DNA of 64,000 nt, from assembly GCA_011525845.1 (NCBI GenBank), contig WYBP01000023.1:109964-173963 (forward strand), given 5' to 3'. Under the pieces are notes generated by a model, which saw only the letters and a program-made list of their open reading frames with translations, did not search any database and was not told the origin of the DNA. Origin of the DNA: Gemmatimonadaceae bacterium. GTDB taxonomy: Bacteria; Gemmatimonadota; Gemmatimonadetes; Gemmatimonadales; Gemmatimonadaceae. Position numbers and translations under genes: made by a program. Shown here piece by piece: positions 8,723 to 21,628 of this stretch; the stretch's first letter is position 1, and each line of letters begins with the position of its first letter.

Positions 8723-10507
8723 ATGGGCGCCACGGACGTCAACGATCCGCGGTACTACCACAAGGTGGTGGACTGTCAGTGGGCCTGTCCGGCACACACC
8801 AACGTCCCCGGCTACCTGCGGCTGATCGCGCAGGGGCGGTACGACGACTCGTACATGCTGAACCGCGAGTCGAACGTCTTCCCCGGGATCCTCGGGCGCA
8901 CCTGTGACCGCCCCTGCGAGCCCGCCTGCCGCCGCGTGCGCGTGGAGGAGAAGCCGGTCGCGATCTGCCGCCTCAAGCGCGTGGCGGCCGACCTGCGCGG
9001 CGACATCACGGCGCGACTCCCCAAGGCACCGAAGCAGAAGAACGGGAAGCGGATCGCCTGCGTCGGCGCCGGTCCGGCCTCGCTCACCGTCGCGAACGAC
9101 CTCCTCCCGCTGGGCTACGACGTCACGATCTTCGAGCAGAACGCCAAGCCGGGCGGCCTGATGCGCGTGAACATCCCGGCATTCCGGCTCCCGGCGAGCG
9201 TGCTCGACGAGGAGTGCGGTTACATCATCGACATGGGCGCGACGATGAAGTACGGCACGCCCATCGACTCGATGAAGGCGCTGCTCGCGAAGGGGTACGA
9301 CGCCGTCTTCGTCGGCAGCGGCGCGCCCAAGGGGAAGGAACTGGACCTCCCGGGCCGCCACGACGACCCGGGCAAGATCCACATCGGCATCGAGTGGCTC
9401 GCCAACGTCCACTTCGGCCACGTGGAGCGGATCGAGCCGCGCGTGCTGATCATCGGCGTCGGCAACACGGCGATGGACTGCTGCCGCACCGCCAAGCGCG
9501 TGGGCGCCACCGACGTGACCGTCATCGCGCGCCGTGGGCGCAAGCACTTCAAGGCCTCCCCCTGGGAGCTCGAGGACGCCGAGGAGGAGCTGGTCGAGAT
9601 CGTCGAGAACCACTCCCCGAAGCGCTTCGTGGTCGAGAACGGCACGCTGGTGGGGATGGAGTTCGAGGTCCTCGAGTGGACCGAGGACGCCTCCGGACGG
9701 CAGAAGAGCACCGTCAAGGAGACCCGCATCCTCCCCTGCGACGCGGTGATCCTCGCGATCGGGCAGGACAACGCCTTCCCCTGGATCGAGCGGGACGTGG
9801 GGATCGAGTTCGACCCCAAGTGGGACATGCCGGTCGTGGACAAGACGACCTTCCAGAGCACGCGGGAGGGTGTCTTCTTCGGCGGCGACGCGGCGTGGGG
9901 ACCCGAGAACATCATCTGGGCGGTCGCGCACGGGCACCAGGCGGCGATCTCGATCCACCAGCACTGCCAGGGGAAGCCCGTCACGGAGCGCCCGCCCCAG
10001 GGGATGACGCTGGTGAGCGCCAAGATGGGGATGCACAGCTGGGCCTACAGCAACGATTACGAACCGGCGAAGCGCGCGAAGATGCAGCACGAGGACCTCA
10101 CCAAGCGCTTCGCGGACATCACCGTCGAGGTGGAGCTCGGCTTCACGCCCGAGCAGGCCGCACGCGAGGTGCAGCGCTGCCTCAACTGCGACATCCAGAC
10201 CCACTTCACGACCTCGCTCTGCATCGAGTGCGACGCCTGCGTGGACGTCTGCCCCACGCGCTGCCTCACCATCACCACCAACGGCACCAGCGAGGCGGAC
10301 CTGCGCACGCGGCTCTCGGCGCCCGCCGAGAACCTGGACCAGGCGGTGTACGTGTCGGACGCGCTGCCGCAGACCAAGCGCGTGATGGTGAAGGACGAGG
10401 ACGTCTGCCTGCACTGCGGCCTCTGCGCCGAACGCTGCCCCACCGCGGCCTGGGACATGCGCACCTTCGACCTCAAGCTGCCCTACGCGGGGATGATGCA
10501 GCCATGA
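8723..10507 (+). CDS. GltD-like FAD/NAD(P) oxidoreductase with 4Fe-4S clusters, partner of KorAB
   Basis: The 594-residue protein joins a Cys-rich N-terminal helical domain (CQWACPAHTNVPGYL and CDRPCEPACRR, as in the glutamate synthase small subunit), an FAD-binding Rossmann motif (VGAGPASLTVANDL), an NAD(P) motif (IIGVGNTAMDCCRTA), and a C-terminal ferredoxin-like region with two CxxCxxCxxxCP motifs (CIECDACVDVCP and CLHCGLCAERCP). It probably moves electrons between NAD(P)(H) and ferredoxin or the Kor clusters. Its TGA overlaps the ATG of the next gene by four bases, so the two are translationally coupled. ATG 8723 follows a GGGGG ribosome-binding stretch and begins the recognised domain. 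Confidence 0.88.
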   Translation: MGATDVNDPRYYHKVVDCQWACPAHTNVPGYLRLIAQGRYDDSYMLNRESNVFPGILGRTCDRPCEPACRRVRVEEKPVAICRLKRVAADLRGDITARLPKAPKQKNGKRIACVGAGPASLTVANDLLPLGYDVTIFEQNAKPGGLMRVNIPAFRLPASVLDEECGYIIDMGATMKYGTPIDSMKALLAKGYDAVFVGSGAPKGKELDLPGRHDDPGKIHIGIEWLANVHFGHVERIEPRVLIIGVGNTAMDCCRTAKRVGATDVTVIARRGRKHFKASPWELEDAEEELVEIVENHSPKRFVVENGTLVGMEFEVLEWTEDASGRQKSTVKETRILPCDAVILAIGQDNAFPWIERDVGIEFDPKWDMPVVDKTTFQSTREGVFFGGDAAWGPENIIWAVAHGHQAAISIHQHCQGKPVTERPPQGMTLVSAKMGMHSWAYSNDYEPAKRAKMQHEDLTKRFADITVEVELGFTPEQAAREVQRCLNCDIQTHFTTSLCIECDACVDVCPTRCLTITTNGTSEADLRTRLSAPAENLDQAVYVSDALPQTKRVMVKDEDVCLHCGLCAERCPTAAWDMRTFDLKLPYAGMMQP

Positions 10508-12303
10508 GCGGGATCAACGACTTCGCGTTCAAGATGGGCACCGTCAACGGCACCGGGTCGGCCAGTGCGAACGGCCTCCTCATGCAGGCGATCTTCCGGA
10601 TGGGGATCCCGGTCACGGGGAAGAACATCTTCCCGTCGAACATCCAGGGGCTCCCCACCTGGTACGAGATCCGGGTGAGCAAGGACGGCTACACGGCGCG
10701 CCCCTCCGAGGTGGACCTGGTGGTCGCGCTGAACCCCGCGACCTACGCCAAGGACGTGGCGACCGTCCGCCCGGGCGGCTACCTGCTCTACGACTCCTCG
10801 TGGCCGCTCGACCCGACCCTCGTGCGCGAAGGGATCACGATCCTCGGCGTGCCCTTCGGGCGGATGTGCGTCGAGGCGTTCACCAAGGACCGCGAGCGCA
10901 CGCTGCTCCGAAACATCGCCTACGCGGGCGCCCTCGCCGCCCTCCTCGAGATCGACATGCAGGTGATCGAGGGGATGCTGAACGAGAAGTTCGGGAAGAA
11001 GAAGTCGCTCCTCGACGCGAACCACACCGCGATCCGGCTCGGCTACGACTACGCCAAGGCCAACTTCACCTGCCCGCTCCCCTTCCACCTCGCGCCGATG
11101 GACGCCACCGGCGGCTCCATCCTGATGGACGGGAACACGGCGTGCGCGCTCGGTGCGGTGTATGCCGGCGCCACGGTGGGCGCCTGGTATCCGATCACGC
11201 CCGCCACGGCGATGATGGAGGCGTTCAAGGCGTTCTGCGAGAAGTACCGTGTGGACAAGGCGACGGGGAAGAACAACTACATCATCCTTCAGGCCGAGGA
11301 CGAGCTGGCCGCCGCGGGGATCGTGATCGGGGCGGCCTGGGCCGGGGCCCGGGCGTTCACCAACACTTCGGGGCCCGGGATCTCGCTCATGCAGGAGTTC
11401 ATCGGCCTCGCGTACTACACCGACATCCCGGCCGTCTTCTACGACATCCAGCGCTGCGGCCCCTCCACGGGGATGCCGACCCGCACGCAGCAGGCGGACC
11501 TCCTCTCGCTCGCCTACGCCTCCCACGGCGACACGAAGCACCTGGTGCTCTTCCCCGCGGACCCGCACGAGTGCTTCTCGATGTCCGTCGAGGCGTTCGA
11601 CCTCGCCGAGCGCTTCCAGACGCCGGTCTTCGTCGCGTCGGACCTCGACATCGGGATGAACGACTGGATGATCCCGCGCCTCGAGTGGGACGACGCGTAT
11701 CGGCCCGACCGGGGCAAGGTGCTCGACGCGGCCGCGCTCGAGAAGCTGCCGCGCTTCTCGCGCTTCCTCGACGTGGATGGCGACGGCGTGGCCGCACGGA
11801 CCCTCCCCGGCGTCGGGGGCAAGGGGGCGTACTTCGTCCGTGGCTCCGGACATGACAAGCATGCGGCGTACACGGAGGACTCGGACGCCTATCAGGAGGT
11901 CGTGGACCGGCTCAAGCGGAAGTTCGAGCACGCCGCGGCGGCGATGCCGAAGCCGGCGATCCTCCGCCGCAAGGGCGCCGAGGTCGGACTGGTGACCCTC
12001 GGCGGCTGCGACGCCGCCGTCCGCGAGGCAGCGGACCGGCTGCAGGAGGCCGGGATCGCCGCGGACGTGATGCGCATCCGGGGCTTCCCGTTCGGCGCCG
12101 AGGTCGCGGAGTTCCTCGGTGAGCATGAGCACACCTTCGTGATCGAGCAGAACCGGGACGCACAGTTGCGCTCCCTGCTGATGATCGAGCTCGGCGTGCC
12201 GCGCGACGAGCTCATCCCCGTCCTGGACTACGGCGGCATGCCCCTCACCGCGAAGGTGGTGGTCGACGCCGTGAGCGCCCGCGTCGCGGGGGTGCCGGCA
12301 TGA
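10504..12303 (+). CDS. korA: 2-oxoacid:ferredoxin oxidoreductase, fused gamma-alpha subunit
   Basis: The 599-residue protein carries an N-terminal gamma domain (GTGSASANGLLMQAIFRMG, about 15-35) followed by the alpha (pyrimidine-binding) domain with the YPITPAT motif and the NTSGPGISLM segment. Fused gamma-alpha KorA of about 600 residues is the usual form of 2-oxoglutarate:ferredoxin oxidoreductase in aerobic bacteria. With KorB it decarboxylates a 2-oxoacid oxidatively to its acyl-CoA and reduces ferredoxin, or works in reverse for CO2 fixation. It overlaps both neighbours by four bases (ATGA). 2-Oxoglutarate is the likeliest substrate; pyruvate or branched-chain oxoacids cannot be excluded. 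Confidence 0.88.
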   Translation: MSGINDFAFKMGTVNGTGSASANGLLMQAIFRMGIPVTGKNIFPSNIQGLPTWYEIRVSKDGYTARPSEVDLVVALNPATYAKDVATVRPGGYLLYDSSWPLDPTLVREGITILGVPFGRMCVEAFTKDRERTLLRNIAYAGALAALLEIDMQVIEGMLNEKFGKKKSLLDANHTAIRLGYDYAKANFTCPLPFHLAPMDATGGSILMDGNTACALGAVYAGATVGAWYPITPATAMMEAFKAFCEKYRVDKATGKNNYIILQAEDELAAAGIVIGAAWAGARAFTNTSGPGISLMQEFIGLAYYTDIPAVFYDIQRCGPSTGMPTRTQQADLLSLAYASHGDTKHLVLFPADPHECFSMSVEAFDLAERFQTPVFVASDLDIGMNDWMIPRLEWDDAYRPDRGKVLDAAALEKLPRFSRFLDVDGDGVAARTLPGVGGKGAYFVRGSGHDKHAAYTEDSDAYQEVVDRLKRKFEHAAAAMPKPAILRRKGAEVGLVTLGGCDAAVREAADRLQEAGIAADVMRIRGFPFGAEVAEFLGEHEHTFVIEQNRDAQLRSLLMIELGVPRDELIPVLDYGGMPLTAKVVVDAVSARVAGVPA

Positions 12304-13355
12304 CGTCGATCGCCAAGCCCCCGGTCAAGCACCCCAGCTCGCGCCAGAACGGGATCGGGCTCACGCTGCGCGACTACGAGGGCGTGATGTCCACGCTCTG
12401 CGCCGGCTGCGGCCACGACTCCATCACCGCCAGCATCGTCCAGGCCGCGTGGGAGATGGAGCTCGAGCCGCACCGCGTCGGCAAGATGAGCGGGATCGGG
12501 TGTTCGTCGAAGACCACCGCGTACTTCATGAAGCAATCGCACGGCTTCAACTCCGTGCACGGCCGGATGCCATCGGTCACCTCCGGGGCGGCCGCCGCCA
12601 ACGGCGGACTCACCTACATCGGCGTCTCCGGGGATGGCGACTCGCTCTCGATCGGCGTCGGGCAGCTCTGCCACGCCATCCGGCGCAACGTGAACATGCT
12701 CTACATGCTGGAGAACAACGGCGTGTACGGGCTGACCAAGGGCCAGTTCTCCGCCTCGGCGGACATCGGCTCCACGTCCAAGAAGGGTGAGGCGAACGAG
12801 CAGGCGCCGATCGACCCGATCCTCCTCGCGCTCTCCCTCGGCGCCACCTACGTCGCCCGCTCCTTCTCGGGCGACAAGCGGCAGCTCGTCCCGATCATCA
12901 AGGCGGGGATCGCGCACAAGGGGTTCGCGCTCGTGGACGTCATCTCCCCCTGCGTGACCTTCAACGACCACGAGGGATCGACCAAGAGCTACGCCTACAC
13001 GCGCCAGCACGAGGTGGAGGCGGTCGAGGCGGACTATGTGCCGCTGCGGCGCGAGATCACGATGCCCGAGACCAAGGGTGCCGTGACGGTGGTGCAGATG
13101 CACGACGGGTCCTCGGTGCGCCTCCGCCCCACGGCACCCGACTACGATCCCACCGACCGCGAGAGTGCGTACGCACATGTCCGCGCCTGCCAGGCGCGGG
13201 GCGAGATCGCGACAGGGCTGCTCTTCGTGAGCGAGGGCGCGCGGGACATGCACGAGCTGGCCCGCACGGTGCCCACGCCGCTCGTGGACGTGCCCTTCGA
13301 GGCGCTCTGCCCCGGCCAGGCGGCGCTCGACAAGCTGATGGCGCGGTATCGCTGA
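12300..13355 (+). CDS. korB: 2-oxoacid:ferredoxin oxidoreductase, beta subunit
   Basis: The 351-residue protein is the thiamine-diphosphate-binding beta subunit. The start CAGCGHDS and the following GIGCSSKT provide cluster or cofactor Cys residues, and GDGDSLSIG (about 111-119) followed by an Asn-rich LENNGVYGLTKGQ is the Mg-ThDP motif. It has the normal length for KorB, which lacks its own ferredoxin domain, so the iron-sulfur chain is presumably completed by the GltD-like subunit two genes upstream. It is the last gene of the operon; the next gene converges from the opposite strand only 3 bases after its stop. Confidence 0.9.
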   Translation: MTSIAKPPVKHPSSRQNGIGLTLRDYEGVMSTLCAGCGHDSITASIVQAAWEMELEPHRVGKMSGIGCSSKTTAYFMKQSHGFNSVHGRMPSVTSGAAAANGGLTYIGVSGDGDSLSIGVGQLCHAIRRNVNMLYMLENNGVYGLTKGQFSASADIGSTSKKGEANEQAPIDPILLALSLGATYVARSFSGDKRQLVPIIKAGIAHKGFALVDVISPCVTFNDHEGSTKSYAYTRQHEVEAVEADYVPLRREITMPETKGAVTVVQMHDGSSVRLRPTAPDYDPTDRESAYAHVRACQARGEIATGLLFVSEGARDMHELARTVPTPLVDVPFEALCPGQAALDKLMARYR

Positions 13356-13358
13356 GCG

Positions 13359-13766
13359 TCAGCCCAGGTCGGGCCCCACCCACCCCCGTCGCGCCTCGAC
13401 CGAGAAGAGCCGCTCGCGGCTGTAGGACCTGAGCGGCCACTCCCGTTCAGCCATCGGGGACGCGAGGAGGGCGTCGATGAGCGCCTCGAAGGGCACACCC
13501 TCGCGCGCCCGCACGAACGCCTCGATCCCGAGCAGGTAGAGCCGCGTGATCGTCTCGTGGTACCCCTCGGTGTCGCTATTCGGGGTCCCCACGGCATCGT
13601 TGTGCTCGCGGATCCGCCGGCGCACGATCGCCAGCGCCTCGTCGTGCGGGTGCCGCGAGAGGTACCAGAGACCCACCAGGAGGTGCGCCTGGTGCGTCCA
13701 CTCCGCCTTCGCCACCTGTCGCGCCTCGAACCGGGCGACGAACGCCGCGAGTTCCCGTTCCGTCAC
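13359..13766 (-). CDS. Conserved hypothetical protein with W-T-H-x-x-H motif
   Basis: The 135-residue protein begins at a GTG located 13 bases after the sdhB stop, so it is probably the last gene of the mdh-sdhCAB operon. Starts further upstream would lie inside sdhB. A conserved-looking helix contains EWTHQAHLLVGLWYL, with paired His residues, and a second block reads GYHETITRLYLLG. The arrangement of His, Trp and Glu would suit a small helical metal-binding or DinB-like bundle, but I do not recognise a named family. No signal peptide or membrane segment is seen. Confidence 0.65.
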   Translation of the reverse strand: MTERELAAFVARFEARQVAKAEWTHQAHLLVGLWYLSRHPHDEALAIVRRRIREHNDAVGTPNSDTEGYHETITRLYLLGIEAFVRAREGVPFEALIDALLASPMAEREWPLRSYSRERLFSVEARRGWVGPDLG

Positions 13767-13779
13767 TTCCCGGGGACCG

Positions 13780-14576
13780 TCAGGCGGAGTCCGCGTGCAC
13801 CTTCTCCTCGACCGCGGTCGCACTCGCGAGCACATAATCGCGATTCATCTGCATGATCGCGTCGAGCGAGATCCCCTTCGGGCAGGCCTCCTGGCACTCG
13901 CCGAAGAGCGTGCAGCCGCCGAACCCCTCGAGGTCCATCCGTTCCACCATCGCCTTGGCCCGCCGCTTCCGTTCCGGCTGCCCCTGCGGCAGCGCACCCA
14001 GGTGCGAGATCTTGGCGGCGGTGAAGAGCGACGCCGAGGCGTTCGGGCAGGCGGCCACGCAGGCCCCGCACCCGATGCAGGCGGCGTTGTCCATCGCGAG
14101 GTCCGCGTCCGCCTTCGCGATCGGGAGCCCGTTGGCGTCCTGCGGCGTGCCGGTCGGCGCGGAGATGAACCCACCCGCCTGGATGATCCGGTCGAACGCG
14201 CCACGATCGACCACGAGGTCCTTGATCACCGGGAACGCCTTCGCGCGCCAGGGCTCGATCCAGATGGAGTCCCCGTCCTTGAAGCTCCGCATGTGGAGCT
14301 GGCAGGCGGTGGTCAGCTTCATCGGCCCATGTGCCGAGCCGTTGATCATCAGGCCGCACGACCCGCAGATCCCCTCGCGGCAGTCGTGGTCGAACGCGAT
14401 CGGCTCATCCCCGGACTCGACCAGCCGCTCGTTCACGGTGTCGAGCATCTCGAGGAAACTCATGTCGGGGCTGATGTCGCGCGCCGGGTACTGCACCATC
14501 CGGCCCGCATCCTTCGGCCCCTTCTGGCGCCACACGTGGAGCGTGAGGTGCATCGCCGCACCGGCCGTGGACGCGC

Positions 14577-14580
<4 letters not shown>
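13780..14580 (-). CDS. sdhB: Succinate dehydrogenase/fumarate reductase iron-sulfur subunit
   Basis: The 266-residue protein carries a plant-type [2Fe-2S] N-terminal domain ([15 protein letters not shown]) and a C-terminal domain with [12 protein letters not shown] and [15 protein letters not shown], which ligate the [4Fe-4S] and [3Fe-4S] clusters. It passes electrons from the flavin of SdhA to the quinone site at the membrane subunit. The GTG start shares four bases with the sdhA stop and has a GGAG 7 bases upstream; an ATG at 14553 is the alternative. It belongs to the class found in Bacteroidetes and Epsilonproteobacteria, in keeping with the single cytochrome b subunit. Confidence 0.93.
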
Positions 14581-16499
<1,919 letters not shown>

Positions 16500-16516
16500 A
16501 GGGGGGTCTCCATCAC

Positions 16517-17173
16517 CTAGCGCAGGATCTCGAGGAACACCGCGACCGGGATGGCCGTGAAGCCAGCCCAGACCGCGATGGCGATCCAGAGCGCCACCTT
16601 GCGGTGGAGCGGATCGGGCGACGGCTTGGCGAGCCCGAGCGTGCGCACCCCGCTCCACGCGCCGTGGAAGAGGTGCAGTCCGAGGACGGCCATCGCGATG
16701 ACGTAGAAGAGCACCACCCAGGGCGACCGGAAGCCGAGGATCACGTTCCCGTACACGCCGGTGTGGCTGAACGCCGGGTGGAAGGTGCCCACGGTGAAGT
16801 GCCCGATGTGGAACACGATGAACGCGGCCAGCACCACGCCCCCGACGCGCATCGTGCGCGAGGCGATCGTGGAGACGGCGGGCTCCCGCTTGGCGTAGTC
16901 CGCCGGACGTGCGGCCCGGTTGATCATCGTGAGCTGCACGGCGGAGACGATGTGCAGGACCGCCGCGGCGAGCAGGCCGGCGCGCGCCACCCAGAGCAGC
17001 TCTCCCGTGCTCTTGATCAGTGCGGCGTACCGGTTCATCGCGTCGGCGCCCACGAACATCTGCAGGTTGCCGAGCATGTGGCCGATCAGGAAGAGGACCA
17101 GGAGCAACCCGGTCACCGCCATCACGACCTTCTTGCCGATGGTCGACGCCCAGAACCTCCGGAGCGCGCTCAT
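16517..17173 (-). CDS. sdhC: Succinate dehydrogenase cytochrome b558 subunit
   Basis: This 218-residue membrane protein has five hydrophobic helices, as in the single-subunit type B membrane anchor. Conserved His residues in [31 protein letters not shown] and [10 protein letters not shown] are the expected axial ligands of two haems. It anchors SdhAB and reduces menaquinone or another quinone. The gene starts six bases after the mdh stop and is followed by sdhA 17 bases later, which fits one transcript for malate and succinate dehydrogenases. Confidence 0.92.
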   Translation of the reverse strand: MSALRRFWASTIGKKVVMAVTGLLLVLFLIGHMLGNLQMFVGADAMNRYAALIKSTGELLWVARAGLLAAAVLHIVSAVQLTMINRAARPADYAKREPAVSTIASRTMRVGGVVLAAFIVFHIGHFTVGTFHPAFSHTGVYGNVILGFRSPWVVLFYVIAMAVLGLHLFHGAWSGVRTLGLAKPSPDPLHRKVALWIAIAVWAGFTAIPVAVFLEILR

Positions 17174-17179
17174 CGTGTC

Positions 17180-19462
<2,283 letters not shown>

Positions 19463-19476
<14 letters not shown>

Positions 19477-19504
19477 CTCACACCTCTCATCTCACACCTC
19501 CCAT
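19463..19504 (-). repeat. Three tandem 14-bp repeats containing the RBS and start of the M14 gene
   Basis: On the minus strand the unit ATGGGAGGTGTGAG occurs at 19504-19491, as ATGAGAGGTGTGAG at 19490-19477, and again at 19476-19463. Every copy carries an ATG and a Shine-Dalgarno-like GAGGTG, so each ATG from the second onward is preceded by its own ribosome-binding site. Only the ATG of the third copy is in frame with the peptidase. Because 14 is not a multiple of three, the other ATGs open different frames. Confidence 0.85.
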
Positions 19505-19511
19505 CTGCCGT

Positions 19512-20495
19512 TCACCCCCCCACCTGCGAGAGCGCCCGCAACCCGCCCACCTGCAGCTTGAGGAGCTGGTGCTCCAGCGGCTTCTCCGCCAGCGCCTGCA
19601 CGAAGAGCGGCGCCAATGGCTCCCCGCGCCGCAGCGGGTCGCGGAGGTTCACCTCGTGGTCGCCGTAGAGGCAGGTGCGCAGTCGCCCGTCCGCCGTGAG
19701 CCGCACCCGGTTGCAGGAGCCGCAGTAGGTGTGCGTCATCGGCGTGATGACGCCCACGGTGCCCTTCGCGCCCGCGATCCGGTGGTAGGTGGCCGGCCCA
19801 TTCCCGCGCTTGGGGCCCTTCGCCGGGTGCAGCGCGCCGAGCTCGCCGATGCGCGCGAGCACCTCGTCGCTCGGCACGATGTGGTCGTTGGTGAGGTGCG
19901 CCATCTCCCCCACCGGCATCAACTCGATGAAGCGCACGTGCAGCGGCTGCTCGAGCGTGAGGCGCGCGAAGTCGAGGATCTCGTCGTCGTTGATGCCGCG
20001 CATCACCACCACGTTGAGCTTGACCGGCTCCAGCCCCGCCTCGAGCGCCGCCTGCGCTGCCGCCACCGGATCGAACCCGAGGTTCCGCCGCGCGATGGCC
20101 GCGATGCGGTCCGGCCGCAGCGAATCGGTCGACATGTTCACGCGGTCGAGGCCGGCGGCGGCGAGCTCGCGCGCCATCGCCGGGAGCTTCACCCCGTTGG
20201 TCGAGAGGGCGATGTCCTCGATCCCCGGCACCGCACGGAGCATCCGGATGAGCGTGCTGAGGTCCGGCCGGATGGTCGGCTCGCCGCCGGTGATCCGCAG
20301 GCGCCGGAGACCGAGCGGCGCCAGCTGCCGCACCACGGACTCCAGTTCCTCGTAGGAGAGGATCTCCGCCTTCGGCAGCCAGTCGAGCCCCGCCTCGGGC
20401 ATGCAGTACACGCAGCGGAAGTTGCACCGGTCGGTGATCGAGATCCGGAGATACTCGATCGATCGGCCGTGCTGGTCCTTGAGGGGCGCGTTCAT
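19512..20495 (-). CDS. moaA: GTP 3',8-cyclase (molybdenum cofactor biosynthesis)
   Basis: The 327-residue radical SAM enzyme converts GTP to 3',8-cyclo-GTP, the first step of molybdopterin synthesis. The SAM-cluster motif is Cys24-x3-Cys28-x2-Cys31 (CNFRCVYC), the GGEP motif follows, and the second cluster is supplied by CGSCNRVRLTADGRLRTC. The C-terminal Gly-Gly needed for activity is present. The ATG at 20495 shares four bases with the moaE stop; in-frame upstream starts would lie inside moaE. moaD and moaE precede it, so three of the pathway genes are together, but no moaC is seen. Confidence 0.94.
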   Translation of the reverse strand: MNAPLKDQHGRSIEYLRISITDRCNFRCVYCMPEAGLDWLPKAEILSYEELESVVRQLAPLGLRRLRITGGEPTIRPDLSTLIRMLRAVPGIEDIALSTNGVKLPAMARELAAAGLDRVNMSTDSLRPDRIAAIARRNLGFDPVAAAQAALEAGLEPVKLNVVVMRGINDDEILDFARLTLEQPLHVRFIELMPVGEMAHLTNDHIVPSDEVLARIGELGALHPAKGPKRGNGPATYHRIAGAKGTVGVITPMTHTYCGSCNRVRLTADGRLRTCLYGDHEVNLRDPLRRGEPLAPLFVQALAEKPLEHQLLKLQVGGLRALSQVGG

Positions 20496-20944
20496 GGGAG
20501 TCCCGCGACCGGCGTGCCCGCGGGCGTCGCGCGCGTCGGGTCCACCCACTCGCGAGTGCCGTCGGCATAGTGTTCCCGCTTCCAGATCGGGACACGCGCC
20601 TTCACCTGCTCGATCACGTACTTCTGGGCGCCCATCGCGGAGGCGCGCCGCGCATGGGAGACGGCGATCACGATGCTCGCCTCGCCGAGGGCCAGGGTGC
20701 CGAGGCGGTGCTCGACGACCACGTGCGCGGTGCCGAACCGCTCGGCGGCCTCGGCGACGACGGCCGCGAGTTCGCTCTCCGCCATGGGCGTGTAGGCGCT
20801 GTAGTCGATGCCGAGCACCTCGCGACCATCGTTCACGCGGCGCACCGTGCCCACGAACAGCGTGCTCGCCCCCGAGTCCGCCGAGGCGACCTCGGCGAGA
20901 AGGGCCGTCGGGTCCAGGACATGGTCGACGATGGCGCTGCGCAT
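20492..20944 (-). CDS. moaE: Molybdopterin synthase catalytic (large) subunit
   Basis: The 150-residue protein matches MoaE in length and motifs: TLFVGTVRRVNDGREVLGIDYSAY at the N-terminal half, HRLGTLALGEASIVIAVS in the middle, and the catalytic Lys in VPIWKREHYADG. It inserts two sulfurs, carried as thiocarboxylate on MoaD, into precursor Z to make molybdopterin. It starts 5 bases after the moaD stop and overlaps moaA by four bases. Confidence 0.93.
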   Translation of the reverse strand: MRSAIVDHVLDPTALLAEVASADSGASTLFVGTVRRVNDGREVLGIDYSAYTPMAESELAAVVAEAAERFGTAHVVVEHRLGTLALGEASIVIAVSHARRASAMGAQKYVIEQVKARVPIWKREHYADGTREWVDPTRATPAGTPVAGLP

Positions 20945-20949
20945 GGGCG

Positions 20950-21186
20950 TCAGCCTCCTGCCACCGGCGGGATGATCGCGACCTCGTCGCTCGCGGCCAC
21001 CGGTGTCTCGGGGCGAGCGTACCGCTGGTTCACGGCGACCATGGGCGCGGGCAGGGTGCGACCCGCGGCACGGGCGGCCAGTGAGTCCAGCACGTCCTGC
21101 ACGCGCGACCCCGCCGGGAGGTCGAGCTCCACGCGGGGGCCGAACGCGTCGGCCCAGGAGGCGAAGAGGAGCACGGTCACTGCCAT
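20950..21186 (-). CDS. moaD: Molybdopterin synthase sulfur-carrier subunit
   Basis: The 78-residue ubiquitin-fold protein starts with MAVTVLLFASWADAFG and ends in the obligatory Gly-Gly (IIPPVAGG) that is adenylated and thiocarboxylated to carry sulfur to MoaE. An earlier in-frame start 27 bases upstream is possible, but ATG 21186 gives the normal MoaD length. It is the first gene of moaD-moaE-moaA and follows the HU gene by about 50 bases. Confidence 0.9.
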   Translation of the reverse strand: MAVTVLLFASWADAFGPRVELDLPAGSRVQDVLDSLAARAAGRTLPAPMVAVNQRYARPETPVAASDEVAIIPPVAGG

Positions 21187-21236
21187 GTGCTCGAATCTAA
21201 GTGATGGGCGCACAGCGGGATGCCCCGCGCGCCCGG

Positions 21237-21557
21237 TCAGGCTTCCGCGTTCATCTCCAGGTCGGCCACCAGCGTCCGCAACTCCTTGGACGGCTTGAAC
21301 ACGGGCACGGGACGCGCGGAGACCTCGACCGGCTCACCGGTGCGCGGATTCCGCGCCATGCGCGTCTTCCGGTTCCGGATCTTGAAGGTACCGAACCCAC
21401 GCACCTCGATGTTCTTCTGCTCCTTCAGCGCTTCCTTGATCGCGTCGAGGAAAGCATCCACCACCCGGGCGCAGTCCTTCTTGGAGATCATCGGCCCCGA
21501 GGTGCGGGAGATGGACTCCGTGACGCGCTCCACGAGGTCAGCTTTGGTCATGGACAT
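21237..21557 (-). CDS. HU/IHF family DNA-binding protein
   Basis: The 106-residue protein is a bacterial histone-like protein. It shows the helical dimerisation part (TKADLVERVTESI), the beta-arm GFGTFKIRNRKTRMARNPRTGE and the C-terminal helix (FKPSKELRTLVADL). The Arg-rich arm and PRTGE tip insert into the DNA minor groove and bend it. It is somewhat longer than E. coli HU and closer to IHF in the arm; which of the two cannot be settled by eye. A consensus-like promoter lies 43 bases upstream. A second ATG six bases downstream is an alternative start. Confidence 0.92.
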   Translation of the reverse strand: MSMTKADLVERVTESISRTSGPMISKKDCARVVDAFLDAIKEALKEQKNIEVRGFGTFKIRNRKTRMARNPRTGEPVEVSARPVPVFKPSKELRTLVADLEMNAEA

Positions 21558-21599
21558 ACCGGGGATGAGTTGGAGCGGTCCGGGCTCGTAAGTGCGTCC

Positions 21600-21628
21600 A
21601 GTCTAGGACGTTAGCTGTTGTGTGTCAA
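21600..21628 (-). promoter_or_regulatory. Sigma-70-type promoter of the HU gene
   Basis: On the minus strand a perfect -35 box TTGACA (21628-21623) is followed after exactly 17 bases by TAGACT (21605-21600) as -10. It lies about 43 bases before the HU start and overlaps the carA stop codon, so the HU gene can be transcribed on its own. Confidence 0.72.
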
